A stretch of DNA of 64,000 nucleotides from an uncultured Campylobacter sp. (GTDB lineage: Bacteria; Campylobacterota; Campylobacteria; Campylobacterales; Campylobacteraceae): the NCBI RefSeq assembly GCF_938045625.1, contig NZ_CALIAV010000046.1:1-64000 (forward strand), written 5' to 3'. Made by a program: the position numbers and the translations under genes. Under the pieces are notes generated by a model. The model did not search any database and was not told the DNA's origin. It saw nothing but the letters and a program-made list of their open reading frames with translations. This document shows, in pieces, positions 8,026 to 15,814 of this stretch; positions within the stretch are counted from its first letter, which is position 1; every line of letters begins with the position of its first letter.

Positions 8026-8143
8026 CGGATCAAATTTGAGCTTTTAGATTTTCAACAACCGCGCTAAATTTACAAATAAAACGGCAAATTTGACGGCGGC
8101 GAATTTGGCGTTAAATTTATGCTGGTTTTGCCAAAATACCGCC

Positions 8144-8173
8144 TAAAAAGACGGCGCTAAATTTACTGCGCCG
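8144..8173 (-). terminator. Rho-independent terminator after the hotdog gene
   Basis: On the minus strand the hairpin CGGCGC...GCGCCG (arms 8168-8173 and 8152-8157) is followed by a T run corresponding to plus-strand AAAAAG at 8145-8150. It lies about 27 bases beyond the stop at 8200 and would end the long minus-strand run that begins at Rrf2. Confidence 0.65.
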
Positions 8174-8199
8174 CCAAATTTCATCAAATTTGACCAAGC

Positions 8200-8736
8200 T
8201 TACGCGTTTTGCTTCGCCTCTTCTTTGCGTTTTTCCTCGTTTCGCCTTTGCGCGGCTTGTTTTTGTAGGCTCGTTTTGTAAATTTTAAAGATATGATCCT
8301 CTAAAATCACAACCTGAAAAGTCCCCTCAAATACCTTTATATCGTTCGTCGTGCCAGTTACTCGCACCTCGCGCTTCTTGCTCTCGTTAAAGTGCGAGCG
8401 CGCATCAAATTCGATCGCTTCGTTTAGCTTGGTCGGAGCGAAAAAATGTATCTTAGCCCCGATAACCACACTAAAAGTCTCATTGACCGCCGCCATCGCC
8501 GCGTAGCTAGCCGCAGAGAAAACAAATCCGCTGTGTATGAGCCCCTCGCTATCGGCGACCATGTCGCTAGTGGCGAAAAAGCGCGTTTTGGCGCGGTTTG
8601 ACTCGAGCTGCGTCACGGCGCCACTAAGACCGATTTTTATATTCGGCGAGGTTTTTAGCTCGTTGCGAAACGGATTTTCATCCTCTGGAAGTACGACTCC
8701 GTCGCTACTGTTGTCGTCGTAGATATTTTCGTCCAT
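8200..8736 (-). CDS. Hotdog-fold protein similar to C. jejuni Cj0977
   Basis: A 178-residue protein with a single hotdog domain at about residues 35-145, including SEGLIHSGFVFSAASYAAMAAV, the long central helix of PaaI/FapR-type hotdog folds, then GAKIHFFAPTKLNE and a beta-rich part. The acidic N-terminus and a lysine/glutamate-rich C-terminal helix lie outside the fold. It matches the C. jejuni protein Cj0977, described as co-regulated with flagella and needed for invasion; that protein has no demonstrated thioesterase activity as far as I recall. It follows cmoB by 11 bases, the same pairing as Cj0976-Cj0977. The binding site AAAAGGTG precedes the ATG. Confidence 0.8.
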   Translation of the reverse strand: MDENIYDDNSSDGVVLPEDENPFRNELKTSPNIKIGLSGAVTQLESNRAKTRFFATSDMVADSEGLIHSGFVFSAASYAAMAAVNETFSVVIGAKIHFFAPTKLNEAIEFDARSHFNESKKREVRVTGTTNDIKVFEGTFQVVILEDHIFKIYKTSLQKQAAQRRNEEKRKEEAKQNA

Positions 8737-8747
8737 TTTTCACCTTT

Positions 8748-9653
8748 TCATACGCTTAGTTTTAGATAGACCCGTTTTGGCGCGGGATAGCCCTCGACCG
8801 TGCGCGCCGGGTCTGTGGGATCGAGGAAATCGCCCAAACTCTGACCCAAGATCCACTCCGTTTTTCGCTGCTCGTGCGCGTCCGTCGGCTTTGTGGCTAA
8901 AATTTGCGCGTCTTTAAAACTTGCCCTCTCGCACCAGTTTAAAAGCGCGCTAATAGTCGGCACGAAGTAGATATTTGGTATCTTTGAGTATGTATTTTTA
9001 GGGCTCAGGGCAAAATCGCCATCCATATCAAGATACATCGTGTCCAAAAAGAGCTCGCCGCCCGCATTTAGCGCGCCTTTTAGCTCTTTTAGCGTACGCA
9101 CCGGATCGCTTCTGTGATAGAGCACGCCCAGGCAAAAGAGCACGTCAAATTTGACGCCATAGTGGGGCAAATGCTCGACGCCTAGCAGCTCGTACTCTAT
9201 GCCCGAGCGCACAAACGCGTCGATAAATTTAAACTGCAAAAAGCTCATAACGCCAGGATCAAAGCCAATCAGCTTTTTCGGGTGCTGGAGCAACATACGA
9301 AAGAGATAGTAGCCGTTGTTGCAGCCGATATCGCCCACGACCTTATCCGATAGATCCATGTGCGGCGCGAGCAGGTTAAATTTGACAAAACTCCTCCACT
9401 CGCTGTCGATAAAGATATCGTCTATCTTAAACGGTCCCTTGCGCCACGAGCGTAAATTTAGCGCCGCTTGTAGAGTCTCTTCGCGCTCTTTGGGGGTTAA
9501 ATTTGCGTTTATCTCGACTATATCGTCAAATTTAAGCTCAAATTCGCGCCCCTTAAATTTAGCCGCTAGCTCCTCTACCTCGCGTATCAAAGGCGCGTAG
9601 GTTTTGCCCGCCAGCTCCCTAGCCTTCGCCGCTCTAGCCGCTTCTAAGCTCAT
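8748..9653 (-). CDS. cmoB: tRNA U34 carboxymethyltransferase
   Basis: Transfers a carboxymethyl group from carboxy-SAM to 5-hydroxyuridine at the wobble position of tRNA. Residues 1-100 form the family-specific N-terminal part with LRSWRKGPF; the SAM-type Rossmann domain follows with VGDIGCNNGYYLFRML near residue 108, LIGFDPG and DVLFCLGVLYHR. The C-terminus has TEWILGQSLGDFLDP and a YPAPKRVYL tail typical of CmoB. I chose the ATG at 9653, which overlaps the upstream lipoprotein stop as TGATG, over a GTG one codon earlier. The partner gene cmoA, which makes carboxy-SAM, is at 32063-32767. Confidence 0.95.
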   Translation of the reverse strand: MSLEAARAAKARELAGKTYAPLIREVEELAAKFKGREFELKFDDIVEINANLTPKEREETLQAALNLRSWRKGPFKIDDIFIDSEWRSFVKFNLLAPHMDLSDKVVGDIGCNNGYYLFRMLLQHPKKLIGFDPGVMSFLQFKFIDAFVRSGIEYELLGVEHLPHYGVKFDVLFCLGVLYHRSDPVRTLKELKGALNAGGELFLDTMYLDMDGDFALSPKNTYSKIPNIYFVPTISALLNWCERASFKDAQILATKPTDAHEQRKTEWILGQSLGDFLDPTDPARTVEGYPAPKRVYLKLSV

Positions 9654-9832
9654 CACTCCGTCCAGTCGATGATGTTTTTAGGGCACTCTTTGTGATAGAC
9701 GCCCGTCGCGTCGTAGTACTCCTTGCACTCGTTGTAGTACTTCGTCGTCACGCCGCGGTCGTTTAAAAACACGCATCCGCCCAGTACAGCCGCCAGAGTC
9801 GAAAAAAATAAAATTTGCGCTAGAGTTTTCAT
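9653..9832 (-). CDS. Small lipoprotein, 59 aa
   Basis: A 59-codon frame starts with ATG at 9832, overlapping the previous stop as ATGA, and ends overlapping the cmoB start. It encodes a signal peptide with the lipobox VLGGC at residues 16-20, so the mature product would be about 40 residues, anchored by Cys20, with two further cysteines (36 and 50). Mature residues are rich in tyrosine and charged groups. A lipoprotein next to cmoB and the hotdog gene also exists in C. jejuni (Cj0978c, by memory of the order). The function is unknown. It is short and easily missed by gene callers. Confidence 0.8.
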   Translation of the reverse strand: MKTLAQILFFSTLAAVLGGCVFLNDRGVTTKYYNECKEYYDATGVYHKECPKNIIDWTE

Positions 9833-10056
9833 TTGAAAAATTTAGCGTGCTTTTTCTTCATATATTCGACGACTTCGAGCACCTCGTCCACGCCCTCGGC
9901 ACCCGAGTTTTCCAGCGCGTCGTCGATGCACTCGATGTAGGTCTCTGCGGCGTCCTCGAGCCTATCTTTTTTCACGCCAGCATAATAAAGCATCGCCTCT
10001 AACATCATCGAAAGCTCGTAGCTTAGCTCGTCCACGGTAGGTTCTATTTCTTTCAT
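9829..10056 (-). CDS. Small acidic hypothetical protein, 75 aa
   Basis: A 75-residue, strongly acidic, all-helical protein with no signal or membrane segment. It has a glutamate/aspartate-rich centre (DAAETYIECIDDALEN) and a basic end. It starts 3 bases after the DHH gene and overlaps the following lipoprotein by ATGA, so it is clearly part of the operon and very likely translated. I do not recognise a family; similar small genes beside flhA occur in Campylobacter. A protein-binding or chaperone-like role would fit size and charge but is a guess. Confidence 0.75.
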   Translation of the reverse strand: MKEIEPTVDELSYELSMMLEAMLYYAGVKKDRLEDAAETYIECIDDALENSGAEGVDEVLEVVEYMKKKHAKFFK

Positions 10057-10059
10057 TTT

Positions 10060-11178
10060 CTATCCTTGTAAAATCGTTTTTTTAGTTATTAGGTCGGTTA
10101 TCTGCGCCTTTACGTTTTCATAGCTAAAGCTATCCTTAAAGCCCGCAAAAAGTCCGCCGCTAGCGTTCACGTGTCCGCCGCCGCCGACTAAATTTTTAGC
10201 CATCTGACTCACATCCACTTTGCCGTTAGCGCGAAAGCTCAGCGTCTTTTTGCTCGTAACGTCGATGAAAAAATCAATATCGGGGTTCGCAACTAAAAAA
10301 TCGTTGCCTATAACCGAAGTGTTGCCGATATTATAGGTCAAAATGCCGTTAAGATCGTTATATTTTATGCTAAATTTCTCTTTTTCCTCGCTTAGTTTTT
10401 TTACGACGAAGGCCGAGATAAGGTTGCTTAGCGTATCGTTTTTATCCTCTTTGAAAAAGTCCTTTTTAAATCCAAAAATCGCCTCGTCAAGCCCGACGTA
10501 GTCGTCTCCCGCGTCAAAAAACTCCCGCGCTCGCTCGATAAGATAAAAAAGATAGCGCGAGTTTTCTGCCTCAAACATCGTTTTATTTATCTCTTTTGCG
10601 TTTGCAACGAGTCCGAGCCCGACCTTACCCATTTCAAAATTTACGTCCTCTTTTAGCCAGATATCGACCGCATTTACGACGTCGCTAAAGTGATTTAGGC
10701 TCGCATCAACGCCGTAAATTTTAGCGAAAAAATCATGCGTGATCTTGGTCGCGCACCTTGAGCTATCTAAAAAATACCAGCTAAATTTGCTCGCGCACTC
10801 GGCGCCGCTTTGGTGGTGGTCTAGGAGTAAAATTTTAGCGTTTTTATTTGCAAGCGCCTTTTCGTAGGCTTCGCACTGCTCCACGGTTAAATTTAGATCC
10901 GTTATCAGAATAAGCGCTTTTTCGTCATTTTTAATCACTTCGTCTTTGCCGTGATTTTCGGACGCATTTTGCGAGTTATCGTTTTGCTCGCCGCTTAAAT
11001 TTGACTGCGTCTGGGCTACGCTTTTATCCGAAATTTGAGCCAAAATTTGATCAAATTTCTCGTCGATCTCCTTGCCGTAGTTTGAGTTATAAAATTTAAC
11101 GTTTTTAAAATAGTGATTCGTTATTACCTGCGCGCCGTATCCGTCCAGATCGGTGTGCGAGAGGTGGTGGATGGTCAT
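10060..11178 (-). CDS. DHH-family phosphoesterase
   Basis: A 372-residue DHH/DHHA1 phosphoesterase. The first metal-binding aspartates are in SHTDLDGYGAQ at residues 7-17, the second in ILITDLNL at 90-97, and the DHH motif in LLLDHHQSG at 117-125. The C-terminal DHHA1 part shows VGGGGHVNASGG near 337-348. These features fit NrnA-like enzymes or cyclic-dinucleotide hydrolases; the substrate cannot be fixed by sequence. Residues about 51-86 form a polar, glutamine/asparagine-rich insertion between the first two motifs that looks dispensable. It lies 8 bases after flhA and 3 before the next gene. Confidence 0.88.
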   Translation of the reverse strand: MTIHHLSHTDLDGYGAQVITNHYFKNVKFYNSNYGKEIDEKFDQILAQISDKSVAQTQSNLSGEQNDNSQNASENHGKDEVIKNDEKALILITDLNLTVEQCEAYEKALANKNAKILLLDHHQSGAECASKFSWYFLDSSRCATKITHDFFAKIYGVDASLNHFSDVVNAVDIWLKEDVNFEMGKVGLGLVANAKEINKTMFEAENSRYLFYLIERAREFFDAGDDYVGLDEAIFGFKKDFFKEDKNDTLSNLISAFVVKKLSEEKEKFSIKYNDLNGILTYNIGNTSVIGNDFLVANPDIDFFIDVTSKKTLSFRANGKVDVSQMAKNLVGGGGHVNASGGLFAGFKDSFSYENVKAQITDLITKKTILQG

Positions 11179-11186
11179 TTTATTCC

Positions 11187-13349
11187 TTACAAATTTGATA
11201 TTTCTATCGTGCCTAGCGTCTCAAACGGCGTATTTGCCGCGACTTCGGCAAAGCTAAGCACCGTGATATCTATGGCGAAATTTGCACAGATATCAGCGAT
11301 AAATTTACGCAAACTAGGCTCCACGCAAAGTATCATCGAGCCGTACTCCGAGATCGGCCGCTTCGCCCTCGCCTCGCGCAGAGCCTGCACGATAGCCGAG
11401 GTCTGCGAGACGTTTATCATCAGGTGATACGCGCCGTCTTTATACTGCACGGCGTCGATCAGTTTTTGCTGTGCGGCTGGGTCCATCACGTAGAAATTTA
11501 ACCGCCCGCCCTCATCAACGTAAAGCGAAGTGATAGCACGAGCAAGCGCGGTGCGGACGTGCTCGACTATCATATCGAGGTTCTTACTAACCTCGGCTAT
11601 GTCGCTTAGCGCCTCTAGGATACTTAGCATATCTTTTATCGGGATATGGTCTTTTAGCAGCGCTTTTAGCACCTTTTGGATCACTCCGATAGGCGCGATG
11701 CGCAGCGTATCCTCGACGATGACGGGGTATTCTGATTTTAGCTTGTCGAGCAAATTTTGCGTCTCTTGGCGAGTTAGGAGCTCGGCGGCGTTTTGTTTTA
11801 TCAGCTCGCTCATGTGCGTGGAGATGACGCTCGCGGGATCTACGATCGTATAGCCGCTTAGTATCGCGTCCTCCTTCACGCTCGCATCGATCCATAGCGC
11901 ATCTAGGCCAAACGCCGGCTCTTTAGTCGGGATGCCTTCGATGTTGTCGCTAACTAGCCCGCTATCCATCGCTAGAAATTTATCCGCGTAAATTTCTCCC
12001 TGTCCGATCACGACGCCTTTTAGCTTGAAGCGGTATTCGTTGGGCGGCAGTTGGAGGTTGTCGCGGATACGGATCTTTGGCATCAAAAAGCCAAGCTGTG
12101 CCGCGATATTTCGGCGCATCGCTCGTATGCGCTCGATGAGATCGGTCTCGGCGATCTTTAGCAGGCCGTATCCTAGATCAAGCTCTAAAATTTCAAGTTT
12201 TAAGATATCGTTTATCTTAGCTTCTTCTTCACGAGCGATCTCCTCTTCGCTTTTTTTAGGCGGTTTAGGCGCCGCCGGCCCTTCCTCTTCGCCTTGCGCC
12301 AAGCTTGCGCTTTGAGCTTTGGAGGTCAAATTTATCTTGCCCTCTTTTACCTCTTTCATTATATAGCCCATACTTAAAAACAGAAGCGAGATAAAGCCCA
12401 GAGATAATGTCGGCAGTCCCGGGACTAGAGCAAAAACAAATAGTATAAAACCGACTATTAAAAGTGTTTTGTATTCGCCTAGTAGCTGTGTTAGCGAGCC
12501 CTCGGCGAAATTTTCATCGTCCTTGCTAGCGCGCGTGATGATGATCGCCGTAGCCGTCGACGTGATGAGGCCAGGTATCTGGCTCACTAGACCGTCGCCG
12601 ATCGTTAGGATCGTGTAGTTTTGTGCCGAGGTAGCCATATCTAGGCCGTACTGAAACGAGCCAATGAGAAAGCCGCCGACGATGTTTATGATCGTGATGA
12701 TGATGCCAGCGACAGCATCGCCTTTGATAAATTTAGACGAACCGTCCATCGCTCCGTAGAAATTCGCCTCGCCGATAATGGCTTCGCGGCGCTCTCTAGC
12801 GGTCTTTTCGTCGATTAGGCCGGCATTTAGGTCGGCATCTATCGCCATTTGCTTACCCGGCATCGCATCAAGCGTAAATCTCGCCTGAACCTCGCTCACG
12901 CGCGTCGAACCCTTAGTAACGACCATGAAATTTATAAGCACCAGTATGGTAAATACGATCACTCCGATGACGTAGTTGCCGCCTACGACGAACTGTCCGA
13001 AGCTTGAGATTATCTCGCTCACGGCATCGGGACCGTTGTGTCCTTCGCTTAAAATCATACGCGTAGTGGCGATGTTTAGCGAGAGTCTAAAAAGCGTGAT
13101 GATGAGAATAAGCGTCGGAAAGGTGCTAAGGTCGGTCGGCTTTGGCACATAAACGGCGATCAGGATGATGAGCACCGAGATAGAGATGGAAAGCGCAAGA
13201 AAAAAGTCCAAAACCGCGCTAGGAAGCGGCACGATGATGATCGCAAGGATGGCGATTATGACGCCGACGATCGTGAGCCCCTTAAACCTTACGATGGGCT
13301 CTAAAAACGGTGCGACCAGTGTTAGGATATTGCGCTTTTGTTTTGCCAA
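11187..13349 (-). CDS. flhA: Flagellar biosynthesis protein FlhA
   Basis: The large export-gate component of the flagellar type III secretion system. The 720-residue protein has about eight transmembrane helices in its first 330 residues, including the FHIPEP signature seen as LDAMPGKQMAIDADLNAG near residue 160. The cytoplasmic domain that binds chaperone-substrate complexes follows a charged linker at about 335-375. Length and architecture are complete. It lies 3 bases after the Rrf2 gene; flhA-Rrf2 beside rpsO is the C. jejuni order. It implies the organism is flagellated, as does flaC at 19112. Confidence 0.97.
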   Translation of the reverse strand: MAKQKRNILTLVAPFLEPIVRFKGLTIVGVIIAILAIIIVPLPSAVLDFFLALSISISVLIILIAVYVPKPTDLSTFPTLILIITLFRLSLNIATTRMILSEGHNGPDAVSEIISSFGQFVVGGNYVIGVIVFTILVLINFMVVTKGSTRVSEVQARFTLDAMPGKQMAIDADLNAGLIDEKTARERREAIIGEANFYGAMDGSSKFIKGDAVAGIIITIINIVGGFLIGSFQYGLDMATSAQNYTILTIGDGLVSQIPGLITSTATAIIITRASKDDENFAEGSLTQLLGEYKTLLIVGFILFVFALVPGLPTLSLGFISLLFLSMGYIMKEVKEGKINLTSKAQSASLAQGEEEGPAAPKPPKKSEEEIAREEEAKINDILKLEILELDLGYGLLKIAETDLIERIRAMRRNIAAQLGFLMPKIRIRDNLQLPPNEYRFKLKGVVIGQGEIYADKFLAMDSGLVSDNIEGIPTKEPAFGLDALWIDASVKEDAILSGYTIVDPASVISTHMSELIKQNAAELLTRQETQNLLDKLKSEYPVIVEDTLRIAPIGVIQKVLKALLKDHIPIKDMLSILEALSDIAEVSKNLDMIVEHVRTALARAITSLYVDEGGRLNFYVMDPAAQQKLIDAVQYKDGAYHLMINVSQTSAIVQALREARAKRPISEYGSMILCVEPSLRKFIADICANFAIDITVLSFAEVAANTPFETLGTIEISNL

Positions 13350-13352
13350 AAT

Positions 13353-13757
13353 TTACTTCTTGATTATATTTGCTAACGTAATTGTATCTAAAAAATCGTC
13401 GATTTTAGACTGTAGCGCGCTAAACATCGGCCAAATTTGACACATTCCGCCCTTGCTAGAGGCACAGCTATCAGCCGAGATAGAGCACTCAAATACCGCC
13501 ATTTTACGCTTTTCAGCACTTTCGATTATTCTTTTTATGCTGATTTCTTCAGGCTTTTGCGCGAGCATAAATCCGCCGTTTGCGCCCTTAAACGAAACCA
13601 AAATGCCCTCTCTGGCCAAATTTTGCAAAATTTTAGCCAAAAAGCTTTTTGATATCTCAAGCTCGCCCGACATCGTATCGACATCTGAGGGAATGTCTTT
13701 TTGTGCTATGTAAATCAGCGAAAGCAGCGCGTATTCGCTCGCTTTTGTCAAAAGCAT
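13353..13757 (-). CDS. Rrf2-family transcriptional regulator
   Basis: A 134-residue Rrf2 repressor with an N-terminal winged helix (LLTKASEYALLSLIYIA) and the recognition helix region SKSFLAKILQNLAREG, followed by the wing with GANGGFMLAQ. Three cysteines at the C-terminal side (ECSISADSCASSKGGMC) have spacing close to that of IscR and NsrR, so a [2Fe-2S] or [4Fe-4S] sensor is likely. It is the first gene of the flhA run and may regulate it or a redox regulon; the target is not visible. The start ATG at 13757 has AAAGGAAA upstream. Confidence 0.9.
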   Translation of the reverse strand: MLLTKASEYALLSLIYIAQKDIPSDVDTMSGELEISKSFLAKILQNLAREGILVSFKGANGGFMLAQKPEEISIKRIIESAEKRKMAVFECSISADSCASSKGGMCQIWPMFSALQSKIDDFLDTITLANIIKK

Positions 13758-13861
13758 AAATTTCCTTTAAATTTTTTGCGGATATTTTATTAAATTTTAT
13801 CTGCAAATTTGATTAAATCAATATTTTTTAAAATAGGCGCCGCATTTTTTGATTTTTATGA

Positions 13862-13867
13862 TATAAT
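13862..13867 (+). promoter_or_regulatory. -10 element of the rpsO promoter
   Basis: TATAAT at 13862-13867 follows a T-rich stretch, the usual vegetative promoter form in Campylobacter, which often lacks a -35 box. Transcription from about 13873 would give a leader of roughly 30 bases containing AGGAGG at 13891-13896, just before the ATG at 13902. This excludes the upstream in-frame start at 13809. Confidence 0.7.
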
Positions 13868-13901
13868 CGCCTTTTTTAATCTCACCAATCAGGAGGTCAC
13901 T

Positions 13902-14174
13902 ATGGCTTTGGATTCGGCTAAAAAAGCAGAAATTGTTGCGAAATTCGCTAGAAAAGAAAAAGATACGGGCTCTCCGGAAGTTCAGATCGCATTGCTAACA
14001 GCAAGAGTCGAGGAGCTAACCGAGCACCTAAAAATCTACAAAAAAGATCACTCGTCTCGCCTCGGACTACTTAAAATAGTTGGCCGCAGAAAACGCTTGA
14101 TGAAATATCTAAAAGCTAAAGATTACGCAGCTTACACAAAAGTTATCGCTGAGCTAAATCTCAGAGATAAATAA
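13902..14174 (+). CDS. rpsO: 30S ribosomal protein S15
   Basis: A 90-residue S15 protein of the small-subunit central domain. It contains the signature TGSPEVQIALLTARV at about 24-38 and the HSSRLGLLKIVGRRKRLMKYL segment that contacts 16S rRNA. Length matches the family exactly when started at 13902, which has a near-perfect AGGAGG and a promoter just upstream. A hairpin terminator follows immediately, so the gene is monocistronic. Confidence 0.98.
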   Translation: MALDSAKKAEIVAKFARKEKDTGSPEVQIALLTARVEELTEHLKIYKKDHSSRLGLLKIVGRRKRLMKYLKAKDYAAYTKVIAELNLRDK

Positions 14175-14178
14175 TCCT

Positions 14179-14204
14179 AAGCCCTAAATTTGGGGCTTTT
14201 CTTT
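14179..14204 (+). terminator. Rho-independent terminator of rpsO
   Basis: AAGCCC (14179-14184) and GGGCTT (14193-14198) form a stem with an 8-base loop, followed by a T-rich tail (TTCTTT). It begins 5 bases after the rpsO stop. The stretch 14205-14413 up to the hrcA promoter holds nothing recognisable. Confidence 0.8.
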
Positions 14205-14413
14205 CAAATTTTACTTTTTACACATTTTTAAATTTAACTCGGCAAATTTTAATTTCATAAAAACTTCTAGCAATAAAATCAAATTTACTATACTCTTACA
14301 TTAAATTTGTTCAAATTTTCCAGCACGCTGCCAATAATGCCCAAAATTTTACCCTTATAACCTTGAGCTAACTACACTAAAGTTATCTAAATAATTTTTT
14401 TTAACTCTACCCC

Positions 14414-14443
14414 TTGACAATTATCCGCTCAATGTTGTATAAT
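14414..14443 (+). promoter_or_regulatory. Vegetative promoter of hrcA-grpE-dnaK
   Basis: TTGACA at 14414-14419 and TATAAT at 14438-14443, separated by 18 bases, are both perfect consensus boxes. Transcription would begin at about 14450, inside the operator described next. A full -35 box is unusual for Campylobacter and implies a strong promoter that needs repression. Confidence 0.85.
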
Positions 14444-14447
14444 TCGT

Positions 14448-14474
14448 CTAGCAATTTAAAGGAGAGAGTGCTAA
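14448..14474 (+). promoter_or_regulatory. CIRCE-like HrcA operator
   Basis: The right half GAGTGCTAA (14466-14474) is a perfect CIRCE half site. The left half CTAGCAATT (14448-14456) matches TTAGCACTC at six of nine positions, and the spacer is the standard nine bases. The spacer contains the hrcA ribosome binding site AAAGGAGA. HrcA bound here would cover the transcription start and the binding site, giving autorepression at normal temperature. Confidence 0.8.
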
Positions 14475-14475
14475 T

Positions 14476-15255
14476 ATGATAAAGATAAGTAAGCGAGATC
14501 TGATACTTGATACTATTATTCAAGCTTATCTTAGCGACAACGCTCCGATCGGCTCTAGCGAGCTTGGTTCGCGTATGGCGATGTCGATCCCGGCCTCTAC
14601 GATTAGAGTTTATTTTAAAAAGCTCTCCGACGAGGGCGCGATTACGCAGTTTCACGTTAGCGGCGGCAGGATACCGACGGCTGCCACGATGAGAGATTAT
14701 TGGCGAGCTAGGTTAAATTTCGACGAAACGCCAAATATCGCAAATCCAAGCCTACTAAAGTTGCTAAGCGATAAATTTGAAATTTACGCGATGGTTTTTG
14801 AAAGCAAAACCCAAACGCTAAACGAGGTCTTAAATTTAAACAATAAATTTTTGATTTTGAGCTTTAGCGAGGACGAGATCGCGCTCAAATTTAACTCGAA
14901 AGTCGAAAAATTTTTGAGCAATCTCATCGGTATAGAGCTCGACAGACTCGAGCTTACCTGTATGCAGGTGGGCCTAAATGAGCTAAGAAATAAGATAGCT
15001 GAACTAAAACGCACTAAAATTCGCTTTTTAGAAAACGAAAAAGTAGCGCTTGAAATTTTCGGCGAGAGCTTTAAAAACACTCTAAGCCCTAGTTTTGATA
15101 TGATTTTTGACTCAAATTTAGTCTTTTTCGGCGAAAATTACCTAGGCATGAAGCTTGGCATAAATTATGAGGGCAAAGAAGCTAAAATGCTTTGCGCAGG
15201 CAGCATTTATAATGATTATGAAAGATTTTTAAACAACCTAAAGGAGGCGGCATGA
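14476..15255 (+). CDS. hrcA: Heat-inducible transcription repressor HrcA
   Basis: The 259-residue repressor of class I heat-shock genes. The N-terminal winged helix is seen in SKRDLILDTIIQAYL and PIGSSELGSRMAMSIPASTIR; the C-terminal part (about 90-250) forms the GAF-like dimerisation region. It is somewhat shorter than the 340-residue Bacillus form, as usual in epsilonproteobacteria. The ATG at 14476 follows AAAGGAGA, which lies inside the operator. Its end overlaps the grpE start by 4 bases. Confidence 0.93.
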   Translation: MIKISKRDLILDTIIQAYLSDNAPIGSSELGSRMAMSIPASTIRVYFKKLSDEGAITQFHVSGGRIPTAATMRDYWRARLNFDETPNIANPSLLKLLSDKFEIYAMVFESKTQTLNEVLNLNNKFLILSFSEDEIALKFNSKVEKFLSNLIGIELDRLELTCMQVGLNELRNKIAELKRTKIRFLENEKVALEIFGESFKNTLSPSFDMIFDSNLVFFGENYLGMKLGINYEGKEAKMLCAGSIYNDYERFLNNLKEAA

Positions 15256-15779
15256 ACGAGAATGAAAACGTAGAACTTGAGCAGCAAATCCCGTCAAATT
15301 TCGACGAGAGTATCAGCTTTGAGGGCCTTGACGCAAAATACGTCGAGCTTCAAAAGCAGCTCGAGGAGCTAACGGATAAGTATTATAGAGCCAACGCGGA
15401 CTTTGAAAACATCAAAAAGCGTTTTGAAAAGGAAAAAACGGACATTGCGACATACGCGAACGAGAAATTTGCGCGAGATCTACTTCCGGTGATAGATGCG
15501 CTTGAGATGGCGGTAAATTTTGAAACCGAAGGCGACGAATACGCGGCAAAAATCAAAGAAGGAATTTATATAACGATAGATCAGTTTAAAAAGTGTTTCG
15601 AGAAAAACGGCATCACCGTGATCGAAGCCAACGAGGACTTTGATCCGAATTTCCACAATGCAATGCTACAAGTAGAAAGCGAAGACGTGGAAAAAGGCAA
15701 GATCGTACAAGTGATACAAAAAGGTTACCTCATCAACGGCAGAGTTTTGCGCCCTGCGATGGTATCGATAGCGAAGTAA
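15252..15779 (+). CDS. grpE: Nucleotide exchange factor GrpE
   Basis: Releases ADP from DnaK. The 175-residue protein has an acidic N-terminus, a long coiled-coil helix (about 27-85, with the conserved YRANADFENIKKRFEKE), and the C-terminal beta domain with NFHNAMLQVE and GYLINGRVLRPAMVSI. It overlaps hrcA by 4 bases and lies 35 bases before dnaK, in the standard operon order. AAAGGAGG just before the ATG is the binding site. Confidence 0.96.
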   Translation: MNENENVELEQQIPSNFDESISFEGLDAKYVELQKQLEELTDKYYRANADFENIKKRFEKEKTDIATYANEKFARDLLPVIDALEMAVNFETEGDEYAAKIKEGIYITIDQFKKCFEKNGITVIEANEDFDPNFHNAMLQVESEDVEKGKIVQVIQKGYLINGRVLRPAMVSIAK

Positions 15780-15814
15780 AATTTGAAAGAAAAATTTAAT
15801 AAAAAGGAAAAACA

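Noticed and set aside
13809..13901. Upstream extension of rpsO by 31 codons
   Set aside because: The extension covers the TATAAT promoter and AGGAGG site; S15 has standard length from 13902.
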